Assembly: GCF_050948175.1 (NCBI RefSeq)
Contig: NC_135197.1
Coordinates: 8,202,501-8,266,500 of the forward strand
Reading direction: 5' to 3'
Source of the DNA: Xylocopa sonorina
Lineage: Eukaryota; Arthropoda; Insecta; Hymenoptera; Apidae
DNA: 64,000 nucleotides
Part shown: piece by piece, positions 1 through 12,000 of the stretch
Position numbering within the stretch: position 1 is the first letter of the stretch
Layout: every line of letters starts with the position of its first letter
Position numbers and translations under genes: made by a program
The notes under the pieces: model-generated
Database searches by the model: none
Told to the model about the DNA's origin: nothing
The model's input: the letters and a program-made list of their open reading frames with translations, nothing else

Positions 1-3000
1 CATATTCTATTACATCCTTGGTACTTTCTCACGCAGATACGGCGATTCATTTTTATTTTTTCCTCTTCTCAACGGGGATATCCACAACCGGACTGGCGTG
101 AATCTCTGTACCAGTCTTCCTTCTATCCGATCCATGGCTCCATTCAAGCCCGCTTGACCTTTTGCTTTAGTCTCGAACTGCACGCTACGCGGATTGGTGT
201 ATCGGCACTTGTTTCGATCTTCTTCGTCCGATCTCTTATCACAGAAATGTGTAACAGCATTTTGTTGGTCGTCTGCATCCAGGTATTGCTCGTCACAAAG
301 ATGTACGCATTCGGAGAAGATCTCATCGGTAAATAGAATATGCATGGTTCTTTTTGTTAATTGTAATCCTCGCGCGACGAACGATCTCTTCTACTTTGAA
401 ATGTGTAATTACAAGCGTTTAAAAGTGTCAAAGCAACGTTTATCTTGTCCACTATAAATGCCCAGATAAGAACGAATCGTTTCTCCTTTTTTATGCATAC
501 CGATGTGCAGTTACGAGTGGGACTCTGACGGACCGTTTCGGTTTTCGTTTCGACGTTCAAACGCGCGGCATCGTAGCCCGTAAATTTGGTATTCCGCGCA
601 AAACGAAATATGCGTGTAGTGCATATGTATATTTGCATACGGTTCTGAGGCGTCATAATTTCTCGTCGACTATGAATTGTTGCGAGTTCAGGCTCCACTC
701 CGCGATATGGCAAGGATTTCGCCGGGCGTTGACCAATGGTTAAACAATAAAACAGATTCGAAAACTTGAAATTCCACTTCGTTCGCCGAGAATATCCCTT
801 GCTCCGATCAAGGTAATGTTTCAAGGATCAAAGAGAATACTAGTCACCCGTTTCTTTTCTGTTCCTCATAGAAGGGAGCCCATGCACATTGGAAAATGGT
901 CGCCCGGGGATTTGTAAGAAATTACCCGAATGTGAAACCAGGCTGAAGGAAGTGCAACAGGGTACAAGAAATTCAGATTCCCCGGGAAGGTGTGGATTTG
1001 ACGGATTCATCGAGATTGTTTGCTGTCCACCAGCCGCGATGAAAATACAGCAGCGTCTTGCCGATGTTGGTAAGTTTCCTTCTTCTTCTTCTTAACAAGT
1101 TATTGCCTTAGAACAAATATATAATGATAATACAGTAAACTGTAGTTTAAATTTGTATAAGTAAACGGACATTATGAAAACGGCAAATTTAGATGCGTTG
1201 ATAGAATCTACCAATGATTAATCTTCTACAACGGTTAAACTTCTAGTACAATGCTTCTTATATAGGAAGCGTATGTTTCAAGGTTATTTTTACAAACTTG
1301 AGAAGATCAAGGTGTTTATAATGCGAAAGTTCACAGTTACTTATGACATAATTGTGTTGACTGTGTGATATGCAAATATATACGCACGTGCATGAGTCAT
1401 GACCGCTTGTATACGTGAAAAATATTACACATAGCACATTAAAGTCTTTAGATCATCATTAACAATTGATATAACTTAACTAAGTAATATCTCACATGTT
1501 TCTACGTACGTACTTTTCAGTACGGAATGAACATTGCATACGAAAAAAATCATTATGTGAATGTAGCGTACTAATATACCAAATTTATTGTATTTCATCC
1601 TAATTTAGAGTGAAATATAAAATTCATAAAAATACGATGAAAAAGGGGCTCCCTGATAAAATATTACGATCATAAAGTGGATATAAATCACTTGCTATGA
1701 AGTCGATTTACATGCTCCATTTAAAATTTAAATATCCGGCTTTCCTTTTGACAGAAGATTCATGTATATTTATGTAATGCGTAAAATAAAGTATATATAC
1801 TATAAAAAGTACTTTATTAAATATATAGCCAGACCTATTTTCGTATCTGTACAATCTTATATGAAAATTTAAATTCTTTCCTGTCAACTCATTCTAGTAA
1901 CAATGATTTTCAGCCTGCGAAGAATACAATTCTATATCGACGGAAGTAAAATTAAATGATGATCGAAGAAATTTGAAAAATCGGATGATTGTGATACACT
2001 CTGGAATGCAGGCTAAAGTTAATGAATACCCATTCGTGGTGGCTTTAGGGTACGAGAACAATGACAGGGTCAATGATCCATCACCTATAAAATACAGCTG
2101 CAGTGGAACCTTGATATCTCTCAAACATGTGTTAACAGCAGCACATTGTGTGAACAATATAAATAAACAAGTCCCAATCGAAGTAAGTACCGTCTTAAAA
2201 AAATAAAAACGATTTAAAATAGCGGGACTTACTTGTCCCTCTTGGTCACTCTACTTATTACATTCGAGTTGAGATAACATTATAACTGGTAGAGAACAAA
2301 ACAAAACTTTGATTGTTGGTCATGTTTATACTTGCCATTGTGCGATTTCATTATCGATTTCTCTAATTAATTAAAAATGTAAGTATATATAAAAAATATG
2401 AACGAACTTTTATACGTTGATTCAGGTTCGATTGGGGATTGAAAATATAAGGAGTACAGCGGAAAACGTGCAACGAATCCCAGTGGACCACATAATATCC
2501 CATCCAAAATACAGACGCACTTCGAGTTACAACGATGTCGCGATTTTGGAGCTGAAGAGAAAGGTCCAACTTACGAATACGGTTAAACCAGCCTGCTTGC
2601 AAACGAAACCTTTGTCAAATTTAAATATCATGCGTGTATCGCCGCGAACATCCTTAATGGTGATTGGTTGGGGAGCTACGGAGTTTGGCGCCGACCCCTC
2701 GGACAAGTTATTGAAGTCATATGATCTCAGGTAGAACATTTCAGATCCAACGGTCGTGTTGTAAAAAACTTCCAGATTTTAATTTGCCAAAAATTACAGC
2801 ATCGTCAGTAGAGACGAATGCGCTAGATTTTTCACTGGATTGCCAAGATTACCCCGTGGTATCGACGAAAATCTGATCTGCGCTATAGACACGAACAGCA
2901 GCAGAAGATCGGACGCTTGTACTGGAGACAGCGGTGGACCATTATTAATATCAAACGAGAACGGCCAAAGCGTAATTGGAATCACAGCTTTTGGACAATC

Positions 3001-3610
3001 CTGCGGTAGCTCTGCTCCAGGTGTATACACTGCCGTGTATTCTTATTTAAATTGGATCGAGGAACAAGTTTGGGCCAGTCACAATTTACTAAGCGTCCGT
3101 TCAGCATTTAACGACACAGAACAGGACGACGTTTCAGACGATTAACAGAATTGTATCGCATCGCCGAAATTATTCCCTGCTATGAATTCCACTAATATCT
3201 GATCGCGCGAATACTATCGAAGACAATAAATACACGTGATAAGGAATGAACAAAACGAGTATACATTAACAAATAATATAATATCTACCGTGCCAACTTA
3301 GATACGTGATCAGTGACGATTTTTAATACTCACGAAGCAAATTATAAGTACGTACAATGGAGCGTGGACGACAAAATGGAGGAACATAGAAATCTATCAG
3401 TTAACGAGCGAATGAAGAAGCTAATTGATTGTATTTTGCTAAGTTAACGAAGAAATAAAATGAAGTTTTCATATTATGTGACGAGGAATTTGAGAAAATG
3501 CAATGGACGGTTCAGTACGCTTAATAAGGGCCTCGTACCTTTAAAGTCACTATACTTTTTCTTTTAACATACAATAGATACAGAGAAACAAACCAGCACC
3601 AGGATTCACA
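1..3610. repeat. Tandem segmental duplication, unit A
   Basis: Base 1 aligns with about 4217 and similarity continues through the whole protease gene and its downstream flank to about 3610 (matching about 7838). The left boundary of unit A lies outside the window. Stretches such as intron 1 are about 99% identical to unit B, others (exon 3 centre) are highly diverged. A roughly 45-bp segment near 7443-7490 is missing at the matching place in unit A. Confidence 0.9.
247..3145 (+). CDS. CLIP-domain serine protease, copy 1 (venom/haemolymph type)
   Basis: Five exons: 247-328, 872-1069, 1914-2182, 2426-2730, 2800-3145; all junctions are GT-AG and in phase. The first ATG of the open frame (247) starts a signal peptide (MCNSILLVVCIQVLLVTK). 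Exon 2 encodes a CLIP domain with the six expected cysteines, ending in VCC. Exons 3-5 form a chymotrypsin-fold domain with His in LTAAHC, Asp in YNDVAIL and Ser in TGDSGGP. Asp six residues before the Ser predicts trypsin-like specificity. The linker Cys (ACEEY) can pair with VKPAC in the catalytic domain, as in two-chain CLIP proteases. The usual R|IVGG activation site is absent: alignment on ..A...NEYP puts IHSG there, with Val as P1. Such proteases act in melanisation/Toll cascades or in hymenopteran venom; which applies here is not visible. The tail ends in DDVSDD. An AATAAA lies at 3225-3230. Paralogue of the gene at 4468-7316. Confidence 0.9.
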
Positions 3611-4216
3611 GCATAAAAAAATACGTCAAAAAAAAAAAAATATTGCATCGTCGCTTGGTATCACAATTAACTTTGAAACAATAAAAGCAATATTTCATTC
3701 CACTGTTGCATCAAAATCTATTATAAGCGTTCTATAATCTTCACTGACTTAACATTATATAAGGACTTTATCTGAACGAAGACCAACTGTTGCACGATTA
3801 GTCGTTAACTATGTACCTATTATCGTAATTAATAGTTTGACACGAATCGCCATGGAATTAATGTCAATTACGGATCACTGGAGCCCCGACTCGGGTAAAA
3901 ATCAATTTTAATCTGGATGCACTTTAAGAGCTACAAGATTTAAAAACATTTTTTAAGTCGCATGCTTTATGTTGGAAGATCAATTTATTGATCACAAAAT
4001 ATTCGCGATAGCTGTTGCTTCCTTCTCTCTCATACATACAGACACAAACACACACACTATATCTCTCTCAAGATCCATACTTCTGTAAAAAATTTCTTAA
4101 GCTTTTTAAGGATCGTAAAAGTCACAAAAAACCGCGTGTCACGTTGGTTAAAAGTTTTAAATCCGATTGGCGGCAGAGGAGTGTGGTTAACGGCTGATAC
4201 GCAATATGTTAGTCAT
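3146..4216. other. Spacer between the two protease genes
   Basis: Up to about 3610 this is 3' flank duplicated downstream of copy 2. From about 3611 to 4216 it is unique AT-rich DNA with a CA/CT-rich stretch near 4036-4075. No coding exon is supported. Confidence 0.6.
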
Positions 4217-7200
4217 CGCATATTCTATTGCATCGTTGATATTTTCTCATGCAGACACGGCGATTCATTTTTATTTTTTCCTCTCTTTTCAACGGGGATA
4301 TCCACAGCCGACTGGCGTGAATCTTTTTACCAGTCTTTCCCTTCTATCCCATCCATGGCACCATTCAAGCCAGCTTGACCTTTTGCTTTAGTCTCGAACT
4401 GCACGCCACGCGGATTGGTGTATCGGTATTTGTTTCGAACTTCTTCGTCCGATCTCTTATCTCAGAAATGTGTAACAGCATTTTGTTGATCGTCTGCATC
4501 CAGTTATTGCTGGTCACAAAGCCGTACGCAGTCGGAGAAGATCTCTTCGGTAAATAGAATATGCATAGTTCTTTTTGTTAATTATAATCCTCGCGCGACG
4601 AACGATCTCCTCTACTTTGAAATGTGTAATTACAAGCGTTTAAAAGTGTCAAAGCAACGTTTATCTTGTCCACTATAAATGCCCAGATAAGAACGAATCG
4701 TTTCTCCTTTTTTATGCATACCGATGTGCAGTTACGAGTGGGACTCTGACGGACCGTTTCAGTTTTCGTTTCGACGTTCAAACGCGCGGCATCGTAGCCC
4801 GTAAATTTGGTATTCCGCGAAAAACGAAATATGCGTGTAGTGCATATGTATATTTGCATACGGTTCTGAGGCGTCATAATTTCTCGTCGACTATGAATTG
4901 TTGCGAGTTCAGGCTCCACTCCGCGATATGGCAAGGATTTCGCCGGGCGTTGACCAATGGTTAAACAATAAAACAGATTCGAAAACTTGAAATTCCACTT
5001 CGTTCGCCGAGAATATCCCTTGCTCCGATCAAGGTAATGTTTCAAGGATCAAAGAGAATACTAGTCACCCGTTTCTTTTCTGTTCCTCATAGAAGGGAGC
5101 CCATGCACATTGGAAAATGGTCGCCCGGGGATTTGTAAGAAATTACCCGAATGTGAAACCAGGCTGAAGGACGTGCAACAGGGTAGAAGAAATTCAGATT
5201 CCCCGGGAAGGTGTGGGTTTGACGGATTCATCGAGATTGTTTGCTGTCCATCAGCCGCGATGAAAATAAAGCAGCGTCTTGCCGATGTTGGTAAGTTTCC
5301 TTCATCTTCTTCTTAACAAGTTATTGCTTTAGAACAAATATATAATGTTAAGACAGTAAACTGTAGTTTAAATTTGTATAAGTAAACAGACATTATGAAA
5401 ACGGCAAATTTAGATACGTTGATAGAATCAACCAATGATTAATCTTCTACAATGATTAAACTTCTACTACAATGCTTCTTATATAGGAAGCGTATGCTTC
5501 AAGGTTATTTTTACAAACTTGAGAAGATCAAGGCTTTTATAATACTAAAGTTCACAGTCACTTTTGACATAATTGTGTTGACTGTGTGATATGCAAATGT
5601 ATACGCGCGTGCATGAGTCATGACCGCTTGTATACGTGAAAAATATTACACATGGCACATTAAAGTCTTTAGATCATCATTAACAATTGATATAACTTAA
5701 CTAAGTAATATCTCGCATGTTTCTACGTACGTACTTTTCAATACGGAATGAGTATGACATACGAAAGAAATCATTATGTGAATGTACCGTACTAATATAC
5801 CAAATTTATTGTATTTCATCCTAATTTAGAGTGAAATGTAAAATACGTAAAAATACGTTGAAGAAGAGGCTCCCTAATAAAATATTATTATCATAAAGTA
5901 GATATAAATCACTCGTTATGAAGTCGATTTACATGCTCCATTTAAAATTTAAATATCCGGCTTTCCTTTTGACAGAAGATTCATGTATATTTATGTAATG
6001 CGTAAAATAAAGATACTATAAAAAGTACTTTATTAAATATATAGTCAGACCTATTTTCGTATCTGTACGATCTTATATGAAAATTTAAATTCTTTCTTGT
6101 CAACTCATTCTAGTAACAATGATTTTCAGCCTGCGAAGAATACAATTCTATATCGACGGAAGTAAAATTAAATGAAGATCGAAGATATTCGGACGGATTG
6201 GTTTACCACGTATACGCTGGAATCGGAGCTAATGTTAATGAATATCCATTCGTAGTGGCCTTAGGATACGAGAATACTGACAGGGTCGTTGATCCATCAC
6301 CTATAAGATACAGCTGCGGTGGAAGCTTGATATCTCCCGAACATGTGTTAACAGCAGCACATTGTGTGAATAATATAAATAAACAAGTTCCGATCGAAGT
6401 AAGTACCGTCTTAAAGAAATAAAAACGACTTAAAATAGCGGGACATACTGGTCACTCTAATTATTATATTCGAGTTGAGATAACATTATAACTGGTAGAG
6501 AACAAAACAAAACTCTGATTGTTGGTCATGTTTATACTTGCCATTGTGCGATTTCATTATCGACTACTCTAATTAATTTTATATTTTTATACGTCGATTC
6601 AGGTTCGATTGGGGAATGAAAATCTAAGGAGTACAGCGGAAAATGTGCAACGAATCCCAGTAAGCGACATAATATCCCATCCGAAATACAAACGCACTTC
6701 GAATTACAACGATGTCGCGATTCTGAAGCTGAAGAGAAAGGTACAACTTACGGATACGGTTAAACCTGTCTGCTTGCAAACGAAACCTTTGCCAAATTTA
6801 AATACCATGCGTGTATCGCCGCGAACATCTTTATTAGTGATTGGTTGGGGAGCTACGAACTTTGGCGACGACGCCTCGGACAAGTTAATGAAGACACATG
6901 AACTCAGGTAGACCATTTCAGATCCAACGGTCGTGTTGTAAATAATTTCCAGATTTTAATTTGCCAAAAATTACAGCATCGTCAGTAGAGAGGAATGCGC
7001 CACTTTTTACAGTGGATTCCCAAGATTAGCCCGTGGTATCGACGAAAATCTGATCTGCGTCATAGACACAAACAGCAGCAGACGATCGGACGCCTGTACT
7101 GGAGACAGCGGTGGGCCATTATTAATGTCAAACGAGAACGGTCGAAGCGTAATTGGAATCACAGCTTTTGGACAATCCTGTGGTAGCTCTGCTCCAGGTG

Positions 7201-7838
7201 TATACACTGCTGTGTATTCTTATTTAAATTGGATCGAGGAACAAGTTTGGGCCAGTCACAATTTTCTAAGCTTCCGTTCAGCATTTAACGACACGGAACA
7301 GGTTGACGCTCATTAACAGAATTATATCGCGTCGCCGAAATTATTCTCTGCTGTGAATTCCACTAACATCTGATCGCGCGAGTCGAAGACAATAAATACG
7401 CGTGTCGGTAAGGAATGAACAAAAGGAGTAAACATTAACAAAACCCTCTTTTATTCACATTTTGTACAAATGTATTTTACATAATGTCGATAATATCTAC
7501 CGTGCCAACTTAGATATCGGGGCGGTGATACGTGATCAGCGTCGATTTTTAATACCCACGAAGCAAATTACAATTACGTACAGTGGAGTGTGGACGACGT
7601 TGGAGGAACGTAGAAATCTATTAGTTAACGAGCGAATGAAGAAGCTAATTGATTGCGTTTTGCTAAGTTAACGAAGAAATAAAATGAAGCTTTCACATTA
7701 TGCGAGGAGGAATTTGAGAAAATACAATGGACGGTTCAGTACGCTTAACAAGGGCCTCGTACCTTTAAAGTCGCTACACTTTTTCTTTTAACATACAATA
7801 GATACAAAGAAACAAACCAGCACCAAGATTCAAAGCGA
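4217..7838. repeat. Tandem segmental duplication, unit B
   Basis: Direct copy of 1-3610, same orientation, offset about 4.2 kb. It contains the second protease gene with 5' flank, introns and 3' flank. Homology ends near 7838, where the sequences after the shared block around AACAAACCAGCACCA diverge. The left boundary cannot be placed because unit A starts before the window. Confidence 0.9.
4468..7316 (+). CDS. CLIP-domain serine protease, copy 2 (tandem paralogue)
   Basis: Same five-exon structure as copy 1: 4468-4549, 5093-5290, 6130-6398, 6603-6907, 6977-7316. Intron 1 (543 bp) and intron 4 (69 bp) have identical lengths in the two copies. It has a signal peptide (MCNSILLIVCIQLLLV), a six-Cys CLIP domain, and a protease domain with LTAAHC, YNDVAIL, DACTGDSGGP, so catalysis should be intact. 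The activation region differs entirely from copy 1: VYAG replaces IVGG with His as P1, so it is neither canonical nor shared with its sister. Exon 4 differs from copy 1 at 19 of 102 residues by my hand alignment, while the adjoining intron 4 differs at 3 of 69 bases. The last residues (QVDAH) also differ. Polyadenylation signal AATAAA at 7391-7396. Function is inferred from the family: proteolytic cascade in haemolymph or a venom component. Confidence 0.9.
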
Positions 7839-8294
7839 TTCCAAGTAATCTAAGTTTACGATATATACGTTTCCACTTTTCCTAGTCGATGCGATTAATA
7901 TTTCGTAAATCATAGAAACCATTCCAACACAATTAAATGCACAGTTTATACTTTCCATACAGATAGGTTGTTAAATCTAGGACGAATCGGAATCCTTATT
8001 TGTTCAACGAAGGATGCACAACGATTATAATACAGTGTGTTCGTACGCGATACACGATGTAATACTGTTACGATCAGGTGCAATTGTAGATACGTATTTA
8101 ATTTACAGCTTAGCGAACGAATTCCAAAGAATTTCATTATTTCCACAAACGTATTCGGCCGTGACGTGCGTTTTAAATGAAATTAATCGGTAGCCGTTTC
8201 GTTCTTTACTAACACTGCAACTTCTTACGTTTAAGTTTGAGAAACTCTGTGCGTATAGATTGAAACGAAAAGTATTTCCATCGGAATAGCTACG
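7317..8294. other. 3' flank of protease copy 2 and spacer
   Basis: 7317-7838 is the duplicated 3' flank. 7839-8294 is unique. I see no splice-bounded coding frame here; short open frames at 7462-7671 and 7946-8146 have no recognisable features. Confidence 0.5.
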
Positions 8295-8667
8295 TATTGC
8301 GTCCCCATCACCCATAGAAACTTTTCAGTTCCGCATCACTGGATTTCAACTTCTACATGATATTGAGAAACTGATTTAACGAGAACGATCTAAAAATATA
8401 CGATTATACATTGAAAAAGTTCAATCACGGTTCATTCAGATTAATCAATCTAATTATTCAATACATTTACAGTCAGTCGAAAATCGATCAGCTATTCAAC
8501 CCTACAGGTATCTAATTTAAACGAACGAAAGTTACTAAAAGCACAAAAAATAGTTTCCATTTCCTCTACAAGACATGTTTTTGGAAGTCATCTTCAGAGC
8601 CCGTCGATACAAGACATTCCTCGCTACAGTATGTATTCACACCCCAATATCTTCACCCCCATTTGGT
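8295..8667. repeat. 373-bp direct repeat, copy A
   Basis: Positions 8295-8667 and 8675-9047 read as identical over 373 bases (offset 380), separated by seven bases. Copy A lies in the 3' flank of the CBM14 gene on the minus strand. The lack of any mismatch points to a very recent duplication or an assembly duplication. Confidence 0.95.
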
Positions 8668-8674
8668 GAATGTT

Positions 8675-9047
8675 TATTGCGTCCCCATCACCCATAGAAA
8701 CTTTTCAGTTCCGCATCACTGGATTTCAACTTCTACATGATATTGAGAAACTGATTTAACGAGAACGATCTAAAAATATACGATTATACATTGAAAAAGT
8801 TCAATCACGGTTCATTCAGATTAATCAATCTAATTATTCAATACATTTACAGTCAGTCGAAAATCGATCAGCTATTCAACCCTACAGGTATCTAATTTAA
8901 ACGAACGAAAGTTACTAAAAGCACAAAAAATAGTTTCCATTTCCTCTACAAGACATGTTTTTGGAAGTCATCTTCAGAGCCCGTCGATACAAGACATTCC
9001 TCGCTACAGTATGTATTCACACCCCAATATCTTCACCCCCATTTGGT
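8675..9047. repeat. 373-bp direct repeat, copy B (contains a stop codon)
   Basis: Second copy of the repeat. It includes the last codons and TGA (9033-9035) of the minus-strand CBM14 gene, so the duplication breakpoint falls a few codons before that stop. The spacer creates TTTATT at 8673-8678, an AATAAA on the minus strand right at the junction. Confidence 0.95.
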
Positions 9048-12000
9048 AGCTATCGTGTACAACGATCTAAGAAGCTCCAGAGCTCTGTTATCCGACGCAG
9101 AAGTCCCATCTTCCTGTAACGAGTTATTCCCATCCAGCGTTATTCCCTTCTCCGATCGTCTCACGATATTCGCCGAACTTTCCGTGGTCGTTCGAAATTT
9201 CCGATACTTTCTACTCCTAAACGTAGTCACAGGCGGTTCCGTGATTAACGGAGTAGTCGAAGCGCTTGTCGCATAATTAGCTGGCCTGACAGCAGGTAAA
9301 CTAAGCTGATTAATCCCAGCCAGAGCGTTCTTGGACTCTTCCGATGAAAACTCACTTACGGGTAATCTGAGCAACGCATTCAACAATTCCTCCTTTTCGC
9401 GCTGCATCGTCTTGTTCGTGAGATCGCTGCAGTGTCGTATTAAAAGAAGAACGAGCTGCCGAACAGTCTCATTATTATCCGCTTGTTTCATTACGTTCAT
9501 CAAGGTGTTAGTACTCGAAGCGTTTAATTTACCAAATAGTTTCTCAGCGATCTCGTTCTCTGTTCCGTTTAGCTTGCTCGTCGTCACCGTGAATGGTAAC
9601 AAAGTGGTCACAAGGCTCTCCTGGGGCAACGAATTCGTTGACGTGATGGTGGACGCTGTGGTGGTGATCAACGGTTTTGGTGTCACGGTGTTTTCAGCGG
9701 TGAAGGAAGTTGGTAGCAGAGAAAAAGTTGTGGGCGAATCCTTGTCTCTGGATAATCTCTGCGAGGAAGATGATAGATCCTCATCGTCGACAAACGATTC
9801 CTCTGAACTGCCTGGCATTTCTTCACTGAAGGATCGTGTATTTCCATACTCTTGACTGTCAGTAACACTGAATGTCCCGGTTGAAGCAGTCGGTCCCGGA
9901 TCTGATTCTAAATCGTGATTAATTCTTTGAGGATCGACGAACACCGATGTCTCCCATAAATGAGTAACAGCTGGTGACGAAGTCCAGTGATCGTCTAACA
10001 TCTTTGATTCTTCTTTTCTACTTGTGATCTCGGAGGAATCGTCAGAATCGGCGCTCGTGCAGGGTGTGGTATCTATATTATTCGTAGTTGTGGTTATCAA
10101 TTCGGTTACCTTGGATGTCGTGGCTGTTGGTCTTTCAGTGACGTCGATATTATCGTAAAGATTTTTTAATTTCGTATAAGTATTCCACGAAGTGAGAGGC
10201 GAAATTCCGCTTTGCTTTGGCTCGTGCAAAAGGGACTTCTGCTGGGAACTTTTGTGAGGCTGGAAGGTAGAGGTTTCGTAACCTTTGGTCAAACCAAATG
10301 TCGTCGTTCGAGTACTGTGCGTTGAAATGGGAGTGCTGGAGTAACCCTCGGGAATCAGAGATACAGAAATTTTGCCATTGTCCTTTCGGACTCCTTCTGC
10401 GTAACTTTCAAAGTATGGAGGAGTCAATTGTTGTTCAGGTCTTTTGCTCGTCGATTTTTTATTCCAATTATAAGTAGCCATGTGTATGAATATTTCTGGA
10501 GAAGAAGGAGTAGGAGAAACGATATAATTATCGCTTATAGGAGTGGTGGCTAATAATTTTTCGATCCTGTACGGTTCAGTGGTAGTCGTGACACTATTAT
10601 TTTGGAAGCCTCCAACTCGAGTCTGTCCTCCAACTTCGTCAGAGGGAGTATAGTTATTGGTCGCTGTTGGTTCCACGTTTTCTTTGCTTATCTCATTATT
10701 CTGATTGTAAAATTTGCTCGAATCACTTTCATATGGGGTGCTGCTCTGTTCTGCGGCAAATGTGCTTTCCGTTGGAGGCAGAGAAGTTTCAAAGTACGCA
10801 CTAGTCACGGGACTCGACGATGCGAAATTCGTAGTGTATTCAAGAGCATCCTGGGCGAAAGTTCTAGGAGTAGCGTAATAAGTACTGGGCAATGTACTGA
10901 AAATATCGTAAACACTTTCTTCAGCTGTGGTGGTAGGTGGTTCAATCGTGGTAGGATAAATAGTGGTAAATTTTTCCCTGATATCATTATCGCCAGAGAA
11001 ATCCAAAACTTCGTCCTTTTCCTTAATAGGCGAGGTATTAGTCTCATCCATAATGGTGTAGGTAGTCGTCGTTCTCCATTGTTCGTTCTCTTCTGTGGTC
11101 TGAGATGGTTCCGTTGGTCTGATCTCTGTCAGCACTTTTTTAAACGCATCTGGATCCAATAAATACGCGGACAATGCGTGCGTGAATACTTGAGCCAATT
11201 CCCGAAATCTAGTATTATTCGATTTTCGAAGATCGTCCAACGATCTTCCACTCTGTTGGAGCTCCAGATCATCGTCATAATCCTCCTTGTAACCAGTCGC
11301 ATCGTCTACACGGTCTTCCGTAGTCACATTATTAGACTCTCCTGCATCGTTCAATTTGAACAATTTAGCATATGAATTGATGGTATGTTGCGTTAATATA
11401 CCGGCCGGTACTTGTACCGTGGCGTTGTTTTCTTTCGATGATATCGGCTTCTCAATGTCCTCTGCGGATTCCACACTTGTGGACGAATCTGTCGTTTCGT
11501 TGGAATCGAAGTTCTCTGTAACGGTGGAGAAGTATAATGCCAAAGAATGCAACGTTGACACTGCTGGAGGGACAGAAGAGTTCGACGTTCGATCATCTCC
11601 TTTTAACGCGTCGGATAAACTGGGCACGTTGTCCTCGAGATTCTTCAGGGACTGCAGCATACTTAACGCGTGCTCTCGTTCTGAAAGTCGCGCTGCGCTC
11701 GGCTTGATTTTGCTCAACAACGTTGGCGCAGGATATTTCAACTTTGTCGTCAAAGGTTTTGGCGATGTGTAAACAATGGTATACGTAGGCACCGTAGGAG
11801 TGTAGAGAGAAGGCTTCGAAACAGTACTGGTGGAAGAGGAATAAGCGTAATTCTTTGTGAATGGAACGTAAGGGCCCAGAGTGGACATCACCTTTCCCTG
11901 CTTATACGTGAAACTTCTGTCGTAAGGACTTAGGTCTTTTTCAGTCACAATGTTCTGTTGGTAAACTGGAGTGATCCTGGAAGGTTTCTCTGTGGTCGTG

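Noticed and set aside
154..246. Upstream extension of the first protease exon (same in copy 2 at 4375-4467)
   Set aside because: The frame is open but has no ATG before 247/4468, and the signal peptide starts at that ATG.
9331..9855. 174-codon plus-strand frame, and others at 10602-11162, 11356-11772 and 13119-13484
   Set aside because: All lie antisense to the long Thr/Ser-rich exon, whose codon bias removes stops from the opposite strand.
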